The position numbers and the translations under genes were made by a program. Below, one piece after another: positions 1 through 8,703 of a DNA stretch of 23,295 bases (positions within the stretch are counted from its first letter, which is position 1; the number at the start of each line of letters is the position of its first letter). The notes beneath the pieces were generated by a model that was not told the origin of the DNA, searched no databases, and worked only from the letters and a program-made list of their open reading frames with translations. Origin of the DNA: JBCCCJ01 sp039029315 (GTDB taxonomy: Bacteria > Bacteroidota > Bacteroidia > J057); the NCBI GenBank assembly GCA_039029315.1, contig JBCCGK010000148.1, forward strand, positions 1 through 23,295, given 5' to 3'.

Positions 1-137
1 AGAATTTTTATGGTGTATTTTTTTCTCAGGCAAGGCTCTTTTTTGTTCTCATAGTGGTGCTATGAGAACAAAAAAAGCCGCAGAATGAGGAAAAAAGACG
101 CATACAAAAAATAAGTGACAGATGTTCAAACAGTCTC
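1..137. repeat. Palindromic MITE-like element, copy 1 (left end outside window)
   Basis: This stretch aligns without any gap to 4234-4370, matching at about 120 of 137 positions by hand count. The first 24 bp of the element would lie before the window. Its core is a perfect 16-bp inverted repeat (TTTTTTGTTCTCATAG at 39-54, loop TGGTG, mirror arm at 60-75). Its right end AAACAGTCTC (128-137) is followed by TTA. There is no coding capacity, so it would need a transposase supplied elsewhere. It ends 69 bp before the ATG of the ELWxxDGT gene. The U-rich side of the hairpin lies 5' and the A-rich side 3', so it is not a normal intrinsic terminator. Confidence 0.75.
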
Positions 138-206
138 TTAAACATCCCGAACATTCTTCTTGTCATATGCAAGGCGGGATCTATACTCATCTTCATTGTT
201 TGCCTT

Positions 207-3143
207 ATGATCAAATCAATCGCATTACTGATTCATTTTTTGGGCTTGATCCTGTTTTTTTCTGCTCATGCTCAGTCCAACCCTTGGTTAATCAAGGATA
301 TTCATCCCCATAGCCAGATCAGCAGTAGTGATCCAGAGGATTTTGTTCTTCTGAATGGGGAAGTATATTTCAGTGCGGTCAATGTGCAGACTCATGGGTA
401 TGAATTATGGAAATCTGATGGTACAAGTCAGGGAACCATTCTGGTGCGTGATATTCGACTAGGCTCTGCATCAGGCCGACCGGAGGGACTGGTGGCATTT
501 CAAAATCAGATCTATTTTCAGGCCACGGATGGGTTTTTTGGAGATGAACTATGGCGATCAGATGGCACAACAGCAGGAACAGAAATGGTTCAGGATTTGA
601 AAGCAGGGGCATTCAGCAGTGATCCATCAGAGATGACTGTATTCAACGGGCAGCTCTTTTTTCAGGCCTCCCATTCCGAGCTTCGGACAGAATTGTTTGT
701 CAGTGATGGAACCCCTGGAGGAACCCAACTTTTTTTAGATATCCATGTAGGGGAAGGTTCTTCTTATCCTGAACAATTTGTCGTCTCAGGCAATCAGCTA
801 TTTTTTGTTGCAGAGGATGATACACACGGGGCAGAATTATGGTGCACCGATGGCTCTATTTCAGGAACCCGTATGGTCAAAGAGATCCGGACGGGTTCTC
901 AGGATGCTGAGATTGAAGAAATTGTGGCAGATGGCAATGGAGGCATCTATTTTGTGGCGGATGATGGGCAGCATGGAGAAGAACTCTGGAGGAGTGATGG
1001 AACCGCAAACGGAACAATGATGGTTGCCGATCTATATTCGGGCAGCAATTCTTCCAGGCCATCCTCCCTCCTCCTGCATCAGGATACCCTATACTTTGCA
1101 GCACGAACTGTCAATACTGGAACAGAACTGTATAAAAGTGATGGCACCGCCAGCGGAACAAGCTTGGTCGCTGATATCCTGGCTGGACCAGGGCACAGTT
1201 CTCCTTCCAAATTGATCTCCTTCAAGAATGTATTGCTGTTTCAAGCAAATGATGGCCAGACAGGAGCAGAATTATGGGTGAGTGATGGTACAGCTTCAGG
1301 GACTCAGTTGCTCCAGGATTTCCTTCCTGGCAATCCTGGTTCTTTTCCAGATAAGATGGTAGCCGCTAATGATTTTGTGTTTTTTCGGATCTACAATGGT
1401 CAAACGAATGCTGAACTGTGGAGAACAGATGGGACAGTCGCTGGAACCCAACTGATTAAAGATATTTCAGTGACTTCTTCTTCCTCTATCCGAGATGGTA
1501 TATTGTTCAACAATCAACTCATTTTTAGTGCCAATGATGGACTCAGTGGCTCAGAATTATGGATCAGTGACGGAACCAGTGCTGGCACCTTTATGGTGAA
1601 AAACATTGCGCCGGATGAAGGACATTCTATTCCTACTAAACCAGTTGCTCTGGACAAAACTGTCTTTTTTGGAGCCTTGGATAGTATGGGAAAGTTTGGC
1701 TTGTGGGTAAGTGATGGAACAGAAGCGGGCAGTCTGAAACTGACCGAGATGACGGATCAATTTTATCCTGGTGATCTACTCGATATCAACACACTGGACA
1801 ATTTGGCGATTGTCAGCGGGCGAAAAGACCTGGCTACTGGCTTTGAGTTGATCATGAGTGATGGCAGTCCTGAAGGAACGAATCTGCTTGTGGACCTGGC
1901 TCCTGGGCCTCTATCCACTTTTTCGGAACAACTTATCTCTTTTAACCATCGGCTGTATTTCGAGGCGGGAACGATGCTTTGGCGAACAGATGGGAGCGAA
2001 ACAGGAACAGAATTAGTAGACACTGCATTTTCATGGGTCAGTAGCCTGAGCCCTGCATTGGGACAATTGTTTTACACTGCTTCAAAAGGAACAGAGAGCA
2101 GCCAACTCTGGAGAAGTGATACGTCTTTATTTAGTGCAGAGCGTATTGCGCTGATCAATCCTTATGGCTCAGCCCAAATCAATTTCATTACTGAATTTCA
2201 GGGAGAGATTTTCTTTTCTGCTACAGATAGTTTTATCGTGAACAAAGAATTGTGGAAATCAGATGGTATCTCCGGAGCCAGTTTGGTCAAGGAAATTCGG
2301 CCAGGGATAGAGGGGAGTAACCCCCAATTTTTTACGGTTGTTGGAGAACTACTCTTCTTTGCTGCAAATGACGGTATCCACGGACAGGAATTGTGGGTCA
2401 GTGATGGAAGTAGCCAGGGGACACGGCTCCTGAAAGATATTGCCCCTGGCAGTGCCAGTAGCTTTATCCGTGAACCAATCGCGATGAACGGGAAGCTATT
2501 TTTCTTCGCCAATGATGGAACGCACGGGCAGGAAATCTGGACTAGCGATGGGACAAATGGAGGAACACATATGCTGAAAGATATTTATCCTGGTCCATTG
2601 CCATCTATTCCTGGCTTTCCAGCCAAAATGATCCTGTTGGACAGTCATTTGTATTTTTCGGCGCATGATGGGGGGCATGGGATAGAATTATGGACCACAG
2701 ATGGAACGGAAGCAGGAACACACTTGCTAACAGATCTGGAAGTAGGCCCTGATGGGAGTTATCCTCTGAATCTGGTTTCGGTGGATGGGAAATTGTTTTT
2801 TTCCGCCTTTCAGGCAGCAGTAGGAAGAGAGGCTTTTTTATATGACCCAGCTGCTTCCCTAGCCATTGAGCACCTTCCAGATCCTACATTCAGCTTTTTT
2901 CCCAATCCAGTCAAAAAAGACTGTACCATTCGGTGCCATCTACAAGATCCTTCCACCATTCAGCTTGATCTTTACACATGTACTGGCCAATTGATAGGGA
3001 ACCTTCTTCCTCCTCAGACCCTTCCCTCTGGTCAACAAGAGATAGAGATTCAGCTCCCACAGCAGTTGCCAGAGGGGATGTATATTCTGACATTGACATC
3101 AGACTCAGGGAAAACATGGGCGCAGAAACTGATCAAACACTGA
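207..3143 (+). CDS. ELWxxDGT-repeat secreted protein with T9SS type A sorting domain
   Basis: The 978-aa product begins with a signal peptide (residues 1-22, hydrophobic core then AHA before Q23). The body is a chain of about 17 repeats of roughly 50 residues, each centred on a motif such as ELWKSDGTSQGT, ELWRSDGTTAGT or ELWTTDGTEAGT. A few repeats are degenerate, for example SQLWRSDTS. Such repeats are known from the ELWxxDGT family and probably form a beta-propeller-like or beta-solenoid surface structure; their ligand is not known. The C-terminus, from about residue 905 (FSFFPNPVKKD) to the final KLIKH, is a classic T9SS type A sorting domain, so the protein should cross the outer membrane and be attached to or released from the cell surface. 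The start at 207 gives an intact signal peptide. No strong ribosome-binding site is seen, as is usual in this phylum. A MITE-like element lies directly upstream. Confidence 0.93.
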   Translation: MIKSIALLIHFLGLILFFSAHAQSNPWLIKDIHPHSQISSSDPEDFVLLNGEVYFSAVNVQTHGYELWKSDGTSQGTILVRDIRLGSASGRPEGLVAFQNQIYFQATDGFFGDELWRSDGTTAGTEMVQDLKAGAFSSDPSEMTVFNGQLFFQASHSELRTELFVSDGTPGGTQLFLDIHVGEGSSYPEQFVVSGNQLFFVAEDDTHGAELWCTDGSISGTRMVKEIRTGSQDAEIEEIVADGNGGIYFVADDGQHGEELWRSDGTANGTMMVADLYSGSNSSRPSSLLLHQDTLYFAARTVNTGTELYKSDGTASGTSLVADILAGPGHSSPSKLISFKNVLLFQANDGQTGAELWVSDGTASGTQLLQDFLPGNPGSFPDKMVAANDFVFFRIYNGQTNAELWRTDGTVAGTQLIKDISVTSSSSIRDGILFNNQLIFSANDGLSGSELWISDGTSAGTFMVKNIAPDEGHSIPTKPVALDKTVFFGALDSMGKFGLWVSDGTEAGSLKLTEMTDQFYPGDLLDINTLDNLAIVSGRKDLATGFELIMSDGSPEGTNLLVDLAPGPLSTFSEQLISFNHRLYFEAGTMLWRTDGSETGTELVDTAFSWVSSLSPALGQLFYTASKGTESSQLWRSDTSLFSAERIALINPYGSAQINFITEFQGEIFFSATDSFIVNKELWKSDGISGASLVKEIRPGIEGSNPQFFTVVGELLFFAANDGIHGQELWVSDGSSQGTRLLKDIAPGSASSFIREPIAMNGKLFFFANDGTHGQEIWTSDGTNGGTHMLKDIYPGPLPSIPGFPAKMILLDSHLYFSAHDGGHGIELWTTDGTEAGTHLLTDLEVGPDGSYPLNLVSVDGKLFFSAFQAAVGREAFLYDPAASLAIEHLPDPTFSFFPNPVKKDCTIRCHLQDPSTIQLDLYTCTGQLIGNLLPPQTLPSGQQEIEIQLPQQLPEGMYILTLTSDSGKTWAQKLIKH

Positions 3144-3231
3144 CAGCGCATGCGATGAAAGGGGATTGCTCTATCCTCAGTTTTTTGGACATCGAATGGA
3201 GTCCGTCGTTGAGCGTCACAAGATTGATTCC

Positions 3232-3772
3232 CTAGTGATGATTCCAGGATTGCCATTGATTGTTTTCCCAAAACCAGGCATAATGCACACTGCCAGGATT
3301 GTGATAGGGAATCACGCCATCACGCCAACATATTCCATGATATTGACTTCTCCTCCTTGCGGCCACATGATGTAGGTTCAGCCTTCAGGGATTTCATCTG
3401 GCATCATCCAAAAGGCGAAATCCTGTCCGGGATGCTTGACATCTCTGGGAAACACCCGAGCGATAATTCTGTGCCCCGGACCCCAGGAAGATTTCCCCCG
3501 TGAGATGATGCGCCCACTGGTGTAGTGTCTGTCAATGAAAAATTCTTTTCTGGTGGTGATGGCCATGCAGCCATCTTCTGCGCCAGGGATATTGTTCGGG
3601 AAACTCACATTGTGCCCCAATCTCCGTTTACCCCTGTGCCCGTTTCATAGCTCCATTTGGAGGTGTCCAGTTGCCTATGGTTGAGGTTGTCTTCCCAGAT
3701 GAGCGGACCGACCTGAACCACGAGGGAAAGATTTGCCAGGAATAAGAGGGAGGTCAGGAACAGAACTTTCAT
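3232..3772 (-). pseudogene. Decayed GH16 (laminarinase/beta-glucanase-like) gene, N-terminal part
   Basis: Reading the minus strand from ATG at 3772 gives a signal peptide (MKVLFLTSLLFLANLSLVVQ) and then LIWEDNLNHRQLDTSKWSYE and TGTGVNGDWGT, which is the usual start of a bacterial GH16 domain. The frame then breaks and about a dozen expected codons are missing. It resumes as NVSFPNNIPGAEDGC, YTSGRIISRGKSSWGPGHR and FAFWMMPDEIPEG, meets a TGA, and continues as MWPQGGEVNIMEYVG. This last part is the catalytic segment, where the family normally has GGE[IV]DIMEYVG; here the middle Asp is Asn. Another frame shift leads to YHNPGSVHYAWFWENNQWQS and WNHH, then a stop near 3232, with the C-terminal half gone. 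With at least two frameshifts, an internal stop and the truncation, a working enzyme is very unlikely. It lies between two MITE copies, so mobile-element damage is possible. Confidence 0.85.
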
Positions 3773-4209
3773 CTGTGAGGGAGTCTTTTTGGCAGAATGA
3801 ATGAATCAGTTGCAAGATCAGGAGAACATTGGTTTTATCGTAGCGTTGCTGTGCAATTCATCATCACGTAGGGATTAATGGGGTTCGACAATTCTACGAC
3901 AATTGTAGGAGGCTTAAGGTCTCATAATCATGAAGCAATATGACAAAGAACACCCATTGATTATCATTCCACGCTTTGCCCATTCAACAGGAAGCACCAT
4001 CTCCATTGATGATAGGAATGTCGATCTATTTGCTCCCAGCGGTTCAGGCTCACTTCCTGGAGCGACTATACAGAGCTGTAGGAGAAAGAGGATTCGCATT
4101 TTTCACAACATGAGGTCGGTTCACCGCTTCGTTGGACGGAGGAGAAGAAAAAATCAGTTCTGTTTTGAATCCCACGAGCGCGAGGGGCTGATGTTTCAAT
4201 TGAAGGTAA
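3773..4209. other. Intergenic stretch, no gene recognised
   Basis: This stretch lies between the GH16 remnant and MITE copy 2. A plus-strand open frame from 3930 runs into the MITE and resembles nothing known. Another frame (about 3977-4111) reads IYLLPAVQAHFLERLYRAVG, which is protein-like but has no start and soon stops, so it may be another gene remnant. A short imperfect direct repeat, CGACAATTCTA and CGACAATTGTA, occurs near 3887-3908. Confidence 0.4.
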
Positions 4210-4370
4210 GAGACTGTTTGGGAATGTGTGCTGAGGATTTTCAGCGTGTATTTTTTTCTCAGACAAGGCCCTTTTTTGTTCTCATAGTGGTGCTATGGGA
4301 ACAAAAAAAGCCGCCGGATGAGGAAAAAAGATGCGTATAAAAAATAAGCGCCAGATTTCAAAACAGTCTC
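4210..4370. repeat. Palindromic MITE-like element, complete copy 2
   Basis: This is a 161-bp element with terminal inverted repeats GAGACTGTTT (4210-4219) and AAACAGTCTC (4361-4370), flanked by TAA on both sides (4207-4209 and 4371-4373), which fits a 3-bp target duplication. The whole element is symmetric: two 78-nt arms around a TGGTG loop, complementary at about two thirds of positions and best at the tips, the T/A tracts and the centre. The single change in the central stem relative to copy 1 keeps a G-U pair in RNA. It has no coding capacity. The ends and the TNA-type target resemble some IS5-family elements, but this assignment is only a guess. It ends 86 bp before the FISUMP gene. Confidence 0.85.
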
Positions 4371-4456
4371 TAAGGCTGAACCTTTTCATCTTGCCAAGAT
4401 ATGCTTTCCTTTGTACAAGCTCAATCATATGCAGAAATATCTAACAAACAATCCCT

Positions 4457-5161
4457 ATGGACTTATTATTGATCCTCATCCACCTCTTGCTCATCAAGCA
4501 GGATATCATCCAGGAAGGTGGACAGCCTCCTATTAAAGATGGAGAGGGAAATGTCTATGAATCCGTCGTTCTTGGGACACAAGAATGGCTGACACAAGAT
4601 TTGCGTACTACAAGATATAATGATGGGGAGCCGATTCCTGTGAGAATAGATGCGGCCTCTCTTTCGAAAAATCTGTGGATAGCAGGCATGAGTTGGTACA
4701 ATTATGACTCTACGGCTCAGGTCGAGGCTGGATATGGGGCATTATATAATTGGTATGCTGTCAATACTGGCAAGCTGTGCCCTGCCGGTTGGCATGTGCC
4801 CACAGATGAAGAATGGACAATTCTGATCCAATATCTGGATACTGGGAAAGTAAACCCAGACACCTTGGGAAAAAGTCAAAGCAATATTGCAGGAGGCAAA
4901 ATGAAAGAAGCCGGGTATGATCATTGGGCGGGTCCAAATACCAATGCGTCAAACACCAGCGGGTGGACAGCCCTGGCAGGTGGCTACGGGATCAATGATG
5001 GCGGGTTCTACAGGCAGAGATTCAAAGGGATTTGGTGGAGCTCTACCGAGGCTTACCAAAGCCATGCCTATGCCCGAAGCCTTCGATACAAAGATGGAAA
5101 TATCGCGAGAATTGATGATCTCATGTCCTACTTTTTCTCTGTTCGTTGTCTGAAAGATTGA
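4457..5161 (+). CDS. FISUMP (Fibrobacter succinogenes major paralogous) domain protein
   Basis: The 234-aa product shows the full signature of the FISUMP / Fib_succ_major domain: VYESVVLGTQEWLTQDLRTT near residues 33-52, LYNWYAV (96-102), CPAGWHVPTDEEW (108-120), a GWTALAGGYG segment (169-178), GIWWSSTE (191-198) and the C-terminal FSVRCLKD (227-234). Proteins of this family are usually secreted or surface lipoproteins of unknown function in Bacteroidota and Fibrobacteres, and the fold is probably related to C-type lectin/formylglycine-enzyme-like domains. The N-terminus MDLLLILIHLLLI is hydrophobic and probably acts as a signal sequence, although no clear cleavage site or lipobox is seen. 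It has no T9SS tail. Nearby upstream ATG codons at 4401 and 4429 are out of frame, which supports the start at 4457. A complete MITE-like element lies just upstream. Confidence 0.9.
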   Translation: MDLLLILIHLLLIKQDIIQEGGQPPIKDGEGNVYESVVLGTQEWLTQDLRTTRYNDGEPIPVRIDAASLSKNLWIAGMSWYNYDSTAQVEAGYGALYNWYAVNTGKLCPAGWHVPTDEEWTILIQYLDTGKVNPDTLGKSQSNIAGGKMKEAGYDHWAGPNTNASNTSGWTALAGGYGINDGGFYRQRFKGIWWSSTEAYQSHAYARSLRYKDGNIARIDDLMSYFFSVRCLKD

Positions 5162-5267
5162 AGCCAGGTGTTGCGCTTTGGCCAATGACTCCTTTCTTGC
5201 TATTCTTCGAATGAACAAAGCTTAGACAGTGCATTTTCCCTTTCGTCTATTGCAGATAGGACGCTTC

Positions 5268-6689
5268 TTATCTCCCTCCTTGCCTCCTCAGATAGCCCAC
5301 CATGCCAGTGTGTGTGCTGACAAAGTGATGAGAAGCTGTTTGGGCAAGGATGGCTACCTCACTTCCCACAGCAAGGCTGTCTTTGATGATGCCTTTCGAT
5401 ACTCGATCATATACATATTGCTGTTGCTCAAGTGTCAGACGTTGGATGGGAGAAAAATTGGAGCTGGTTGTGGTATGAGAAACAAAGCCTTTGGTGCCGT
5501 CGGACAGTTGTACCCGATGCCATTTTCCTGTGGCAGCCAAGCGTTGTACTGGTAAACCTGAAGAAAGTTCCAAAACCGGAGTCGAGGTTGAGGATGGCGC
5601 GGTAAAGAGTTGGGTGTTTTTTGTGATCCTGCCCCATTCGAGCATCCCGCTTTCTGATGCCACGATTCTGGGAGGGACACGATTGGGCTGATCAACAAAA
5701 GGAAAGGGATCAACAGCCCCTCGTCTTCGTTGATAAATCCCAAAATGCAAGTGTGGCGGAGTCGATCGTGCATTGCCTGTATTGCCAACAAGGCCAAGGG
5801 TATCCCCAACTCGAACGATCTGTCCACGCTTGACCATCTGCGTGTCCAAATGCGCATAGTACAGATTATATCGATTGCCAGGATCTCTTTGCCAGACCAC
5901 TTTGCCGCCCAATCCTCCTTCCTTCACCCGGCTGATCGTGCCATCTATGGCAGCCAGGATGGGTGTTCCTCTTTTTGCAAAAATATCTATGCCCTTATGT
6001 TTGCGCCTGCCCCCATCTCTGGAATCTCCCCAAAAACTCCTGATTGCCTTGCTATCCTTGCCTTCAACCGGAAAAGCCAGAGAAGCACCCAACACAACTT
6101 GAAGTCGATAGCTGAATCTGGCGAGCAATTCTGGCTGGATGCGGAGCCAATAGGATTTGTCTTCTTTCAGATGGTAGCTCAATTGGTAGCTGCCACTATC
6201 AGCGAAGGCGAGCAACTTGGGGACGGATTGGCCCGGAATTTTTTCAAACAACTCGATGAATACCTGCGGACTATCGACCACGGACAGTAATTCCAGTTCC
6301 ACAGACAGGAGTTGGCCCTGGCGGGCCGTGATCTGATAACTGATGACTGGCTGATCCGATGGGGAGACATACCCACTTTCCAGATGAGGAGCTAGAATGT
6401 GTGTGGAGTCGGCAAAGGCATGCATACCCGCCTGAAGCCAGCTTTTGCCTGCAACAGTAGTTGCCACCTGACTCTTCTCCAATGCCTCGACATAAGCAGC
6501 ATAAGGTCTGACAGGAGGGGCGAATAGATCCGTCAACTTGTCCATTTGATTGGAAGAAAGCCGCGATAGCCCAACTCCTGCCAGGACCATTCCAAGGATA
6601 AGACCCAATAGAAACATGACAACAGATGATTTTCCTTTGTTAGGAGAAATGGGAAGGACGCGATCTGTGGAAGGGTATCGTGGAGGCAT
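5268..6689 (-). CDS. Membrane-anchored M23 (LytM-type) peptidase with SH3 domain
   Basis: The 473-aa product has a short basic N-terminus and one transmembrane segment (about residues 22-41), then a beta-rich region (about 115-200) and an M23 peptidase domain (about 205-330). The zinc and catalytic residues expected for LytM-type endopeptidases are present: H231 and D235 in HKGID, H280 in YYAHLD, and H313/H315 in PHLHFG. The enzyme therefore looks active, probably cutting peptidoglycan cross-bridges from the periplasmic face. An SH3-like module follows (about 351-410, GRITKNTQLFTAPSS to GFVSHTTTSS), typical of wall binding. The tail (VAILAQTASHHFVSTHTG) may be a second degenerate module. It converges with the FISUMP gene and diverges from the GH18 lipoprotein gene. 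The start is an ATG and no competing start is needed. Confidence 0.92.
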   Translation of the reverse strand: MPPRYPSTDRVLPISPNKGKSSVVMFLLGLILGMVLAGVGLSRLSSNQMDKLTDLFAPPVRPYAAYVEALEKSQVATTVAGKSWLQAGMHAFADSTHILAPHLESGYVSPSDQPVISYQITARQGQLLSVELELLSVVDSPQVFIELFEKIPGQSVPKLLAFADSGSYQLSYHLKEDKSYWLRIQPELLARFSYRLQVVLGASLAFPVEGKDSKAIRSFWGDSRDGGRRKHKGIDIFAKRGTPILAAIDGTISRVKEGGLGGKVVWQRDPGNRYNLYYAHLDTQMVKRGQIVRVGDTLGLVGNTGNARSTPPHLHFGIYQRRRGAVDPFPFVDQPNRVPPRIVASESGMLEWGRITKNTQLFTAPSSTSTPVLELSSGLPVQRLAATGKWHRVQLSDGTKGFVSHTTTSSNFSPIQRLTLEQQQYVYDRVSKGIIKDSLAVGSEVAILAQTASHHFVSTHTGMVGYLRRQGGR

Positions 6690-6852
6690 AGATGCTGTTT
6701 AGGTAAATAGAGTGGGAAGAGCAGAAAGGGTTGTAAGGGGACTTGGGAAAACTTGAGCGGTCTGTTGGAATCTAGAATGACATCTGTTCAAGATAGCCAT
6801 TTGGAGATAGGAATGTGCCTTGAAAACTGCTACATTTCGGGGAAAACTTGCG

Positions 6853-7962
6853 ATGAAATCCTTACACTTGTTGTGTATCTCATTGATTTGGGGAATCCTG
6901 TTCGGTCTCCTGGCCTGTCAACAGCCACCTCAAGCATCAGAAAGGCCGCATAAAACCTCCGTGATTGCTTATTATGCAGGAGATCCTCATGCGGTGGATC
7001 AATATGCAGTAGGACAACTCGATCAAATCATCCACTGTTTTTTGCATTTGAAGGGCAACAAACTGGCGCTGGATGAGGCGAATGACAGCATCGGGATTGC
7101 GAATCTGGTGGCATTGAAAGGGCGCAATCCTGAATTGAAGATCCTCTTGTCTCTGGGAGGCTGGGGAGGATGTGAGACTTGTTCAGATGTCTTCTCGGAG
7201 GCATCGGCACGGGAAGAATTTGCGCAATCGGTGCTGGATCTGCTGCTGAAGTTTGAGGCTGACGGCATAGATCTGGATTGGGAATATCCCGGTATTTCCG
7301 GCTATCCTGGCCATGCTTACAAAGCAGAGGATAAGCAGAACTTCACCTACCTGGTCCAGGAACTCCGGCAAACACTAGGGGAAAGCTATGAAATCAGCTT
7401 TGCCGCAGCAGGCTTTGACAGTTTTTTCGTCAAATCCATCGAATGGGACAAGGTTATGCCATTGCTCAATCGAGTCAATATCATGACCTATGATCTTGTG
7501 AGTGGTTTCAGCAAAATTACGGGGCATCACAGCCCGCTTTACTCCACCGAAGAACAAGTCCGCTCGACACATCGTGCAGTCAGCTTTCTGGACTCGTTGG
7601 GTGTCCCCAGAGAACAGATGGTGATCGGGGGCGCCTTTTATGCGCGTGTCTGGGAAAACGTGCCGAACATCAATAATGGTCTGTATCAGCCAGGAACCTT
7701 CAAACAAACGGTGCGGTATAGCAGCCTGAATGACTATTTTGCCGCCAATCCCGGATTTGAGTTGTACTGGGATGAATCCGCTCAGGCTCCCTATGCCTAC
7801 AATGCAGACAGCATGTGGTTTGCCACCTTTGATGATACCCGTTCCATTGCGCTCAAAACCCAATATGCCCGAAAAGAACAGCTAGGTGGTATCATGTTTT
7901 GGCAGTTGGCGACTGATACGCCTGCGAATGGCTTATTAGAGGCCATCCACCAGGCAAAATGA
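6853..7962 (+). CDS. GH18 glycoside hydrolase (chitinase-like) lipoprotein
   Basis: Starting at ATG 6853 the product is 369 aa with a lipoprotein signal ending in the lipobox LLAC (Cys22). A longer reading from TTG at 6820 adds 11 residues that spoil the signal peptide, so it was not chosen. The GH18 barrel runs from SVIAYYAGDP to the end. It shows the strand-3 motif LLSLGGWGG, the catalytic signature DGIDLDWEYPG (DxxDxDxE with all acids present; the proton-donor Glu is residue 144), the MTYDL segment and a final GGIMFWQLATD. Enzymes of this family hydrolyse chitin or related beta-1,4-GlcNAc polymers. The lipid anchor suggests work at the outer membrane or periplasm on oligomers; the exact substrate is not visible. 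It ends 21 bp from a convergent response-regulator gene. Confidence 0.93.
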   Translation: MKSLHLLCISLIWGILFGLLACQQPPQASERPHKTSVIAYYAGDPHAVDQYAVGQLDQIIHCFLHLKGNKLALDEANDSIGIANLVALKGRNPELKILLSLGGWGGCETCSDVFSEASAREEFAQSVLDLLLKFEADGIDLDWEYPGISGYPGHAYKAEDKQNFTYLVQELRQTLGESYEISFAAAGFDSFFVKSIEWDKVMPLLNRVNIMTYDLVSGFSKITGHHSPLYSTEEQVRSTHRAVSFLDSLGVPREQMVIGGAFYARVWENVPNINNGLYQPGTFKQTVRYSSLNDYFAANPGFELYWDESAQAPYAYNADSMWFATFDDTRSIALKTQYARKEQLGGIMFWQLATDTPANGLLEAIHQAK

Positions 7963-7983
7963 CTCATGTTCATAGAATTGTCC

Positions 7984-8703
7984 TTACTTGGCATTCAGGC
8001 GAGAGAGGATCAACTTTCGTCGGGAACGACTGACAGGGATCCTCTGACTCTGAATATAGATGTTCACATTGTCCCATTGGGTAACCTGACAGAGATTGAT
8101 GATGTAGCTGCGATGGGTTTGTACAAAGCAGCCCACGGGAAGTTTTTCCATTAGCTGGGCGAGGGGAATTCGGGTATTGATGGAGCTGTTGTCATTCAGC
8201 AGGATTTCTACATATACATGATCAGATTTGAGGTACAAAATATCCTGGATGGGGATGTGAAGATGTTTTTTTCCATCAAACACTTTGAGCAAGGATTCTT
8301 TTTCAGCCTCTTCCTTCTCCCGATCGGTATCATATCTGTGCATGGCGACCTCAATGGTCCCATACAGACTCCCTTTTTGGAAAGGCTTAGAGAGATATCC
8401 AGCCGGATAGGTTTCTTTTGCCAGATCAAGGGTTCTGCTGTCAAATTGTGAGGTCAGAAAAATGAAGGGTACCGGGACCTGTTGTTCCTGAAGGAAGTAA
8501 GCAAAATCGATCCCATTGCGGGAACTAGAGAGTCTGACATCCAATAAGACAAGATCAGGTTCTGCCTGGTGATAAAGGAACTCTGCTTCTTCATAGGTGG
8601 TGGCTATTCCAACGACCTCCCAGCCCCTTCTGGTAATATACCGGTCGATCATATCGGCAATGAGGAGCTCGTCCTCAACAATGAGAATTCTGTAGGCATC
8701 CAT
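7984..8703 (-). CDS. LytTR-family response regulator (REC + LytTR)
   Basis: The 239-aa product has an N-terminal receiver domain (1-125) with acidic pair E10/D11, phospho-acceptor D55 in LVLLDVRLSS, T84 in FIFLTS and K106 in YLSKPF, so it should be phosphorylatable. A LytTR DNA-binding domain follows (about 145-239), recognisable by ILYLKSDHVYVEILLND, FVQTHRSYIINLCQV and IPVSRSRRKLIL. It is a transcription factor of the two-component type. No histidine kinase gene is adjacent, so its partner must be encoded elsewhere or be the kinase near 20 kb. It is related in design to the regulator at 18459-19241. The start at 8703 gives a complete receiver domain. Confidence 0.93.
   Translation of the reverse strand: MDAYRILIVEDELLIADMIDRYITRRGWEVVGIATTYEEAEFLYHQAEPDLVLLDVRLSSSRNGIDFAYFLQEQQVPVPFIFLTSQFDSRTLDLAKETYPAGYLSKPFQKGSLYGTIEVAMHRYDTDREKEEAEKESLLKVFDGKKHLHIPIQDILYLKSDHVYVEILLNDNSSINTRIPLAQLMEKLPVGCFVQTHRSYIINLCQVTQWDNVNIYIQSQRIPVSRSRRKLILSRLNAK

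Noticed and set aside
39..75. MITE core hairpin as an intrinsic terminator
   Set aside because: The T run is at the 5' side and the A run at the 3' side on both strands, so neither strand gives stem followed by a U tract; the same hairpin recurs inside a repeated element.
207..3143. ELWxxDGT gene as a CRISPR or DNA tandem-repeat array
   Set aside because: The repeats are at protein level with a variable DNA sequence, and the reading frame is intact from signal peptide to sorting domain.
3050..3375. Short overlapping open frames after the ELWxxDGT gene
   Set aside because: They are frames of the decayed GH16 gene or shadows of the ELWxxDGT gene, not separate genes.
3930..4340. 136-codon plus-strand open frame
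   Set aside because: It runs into the MITE copy, has no domain features and is rich in Arg and Lys stretches that look like non-coding sequence.
6820..6852. TTG start for the GH18 lipoprotein
   Set aside because: It adds 11 residues in front of a complete lipoprotein signal peptide that begins at ATG 6853.
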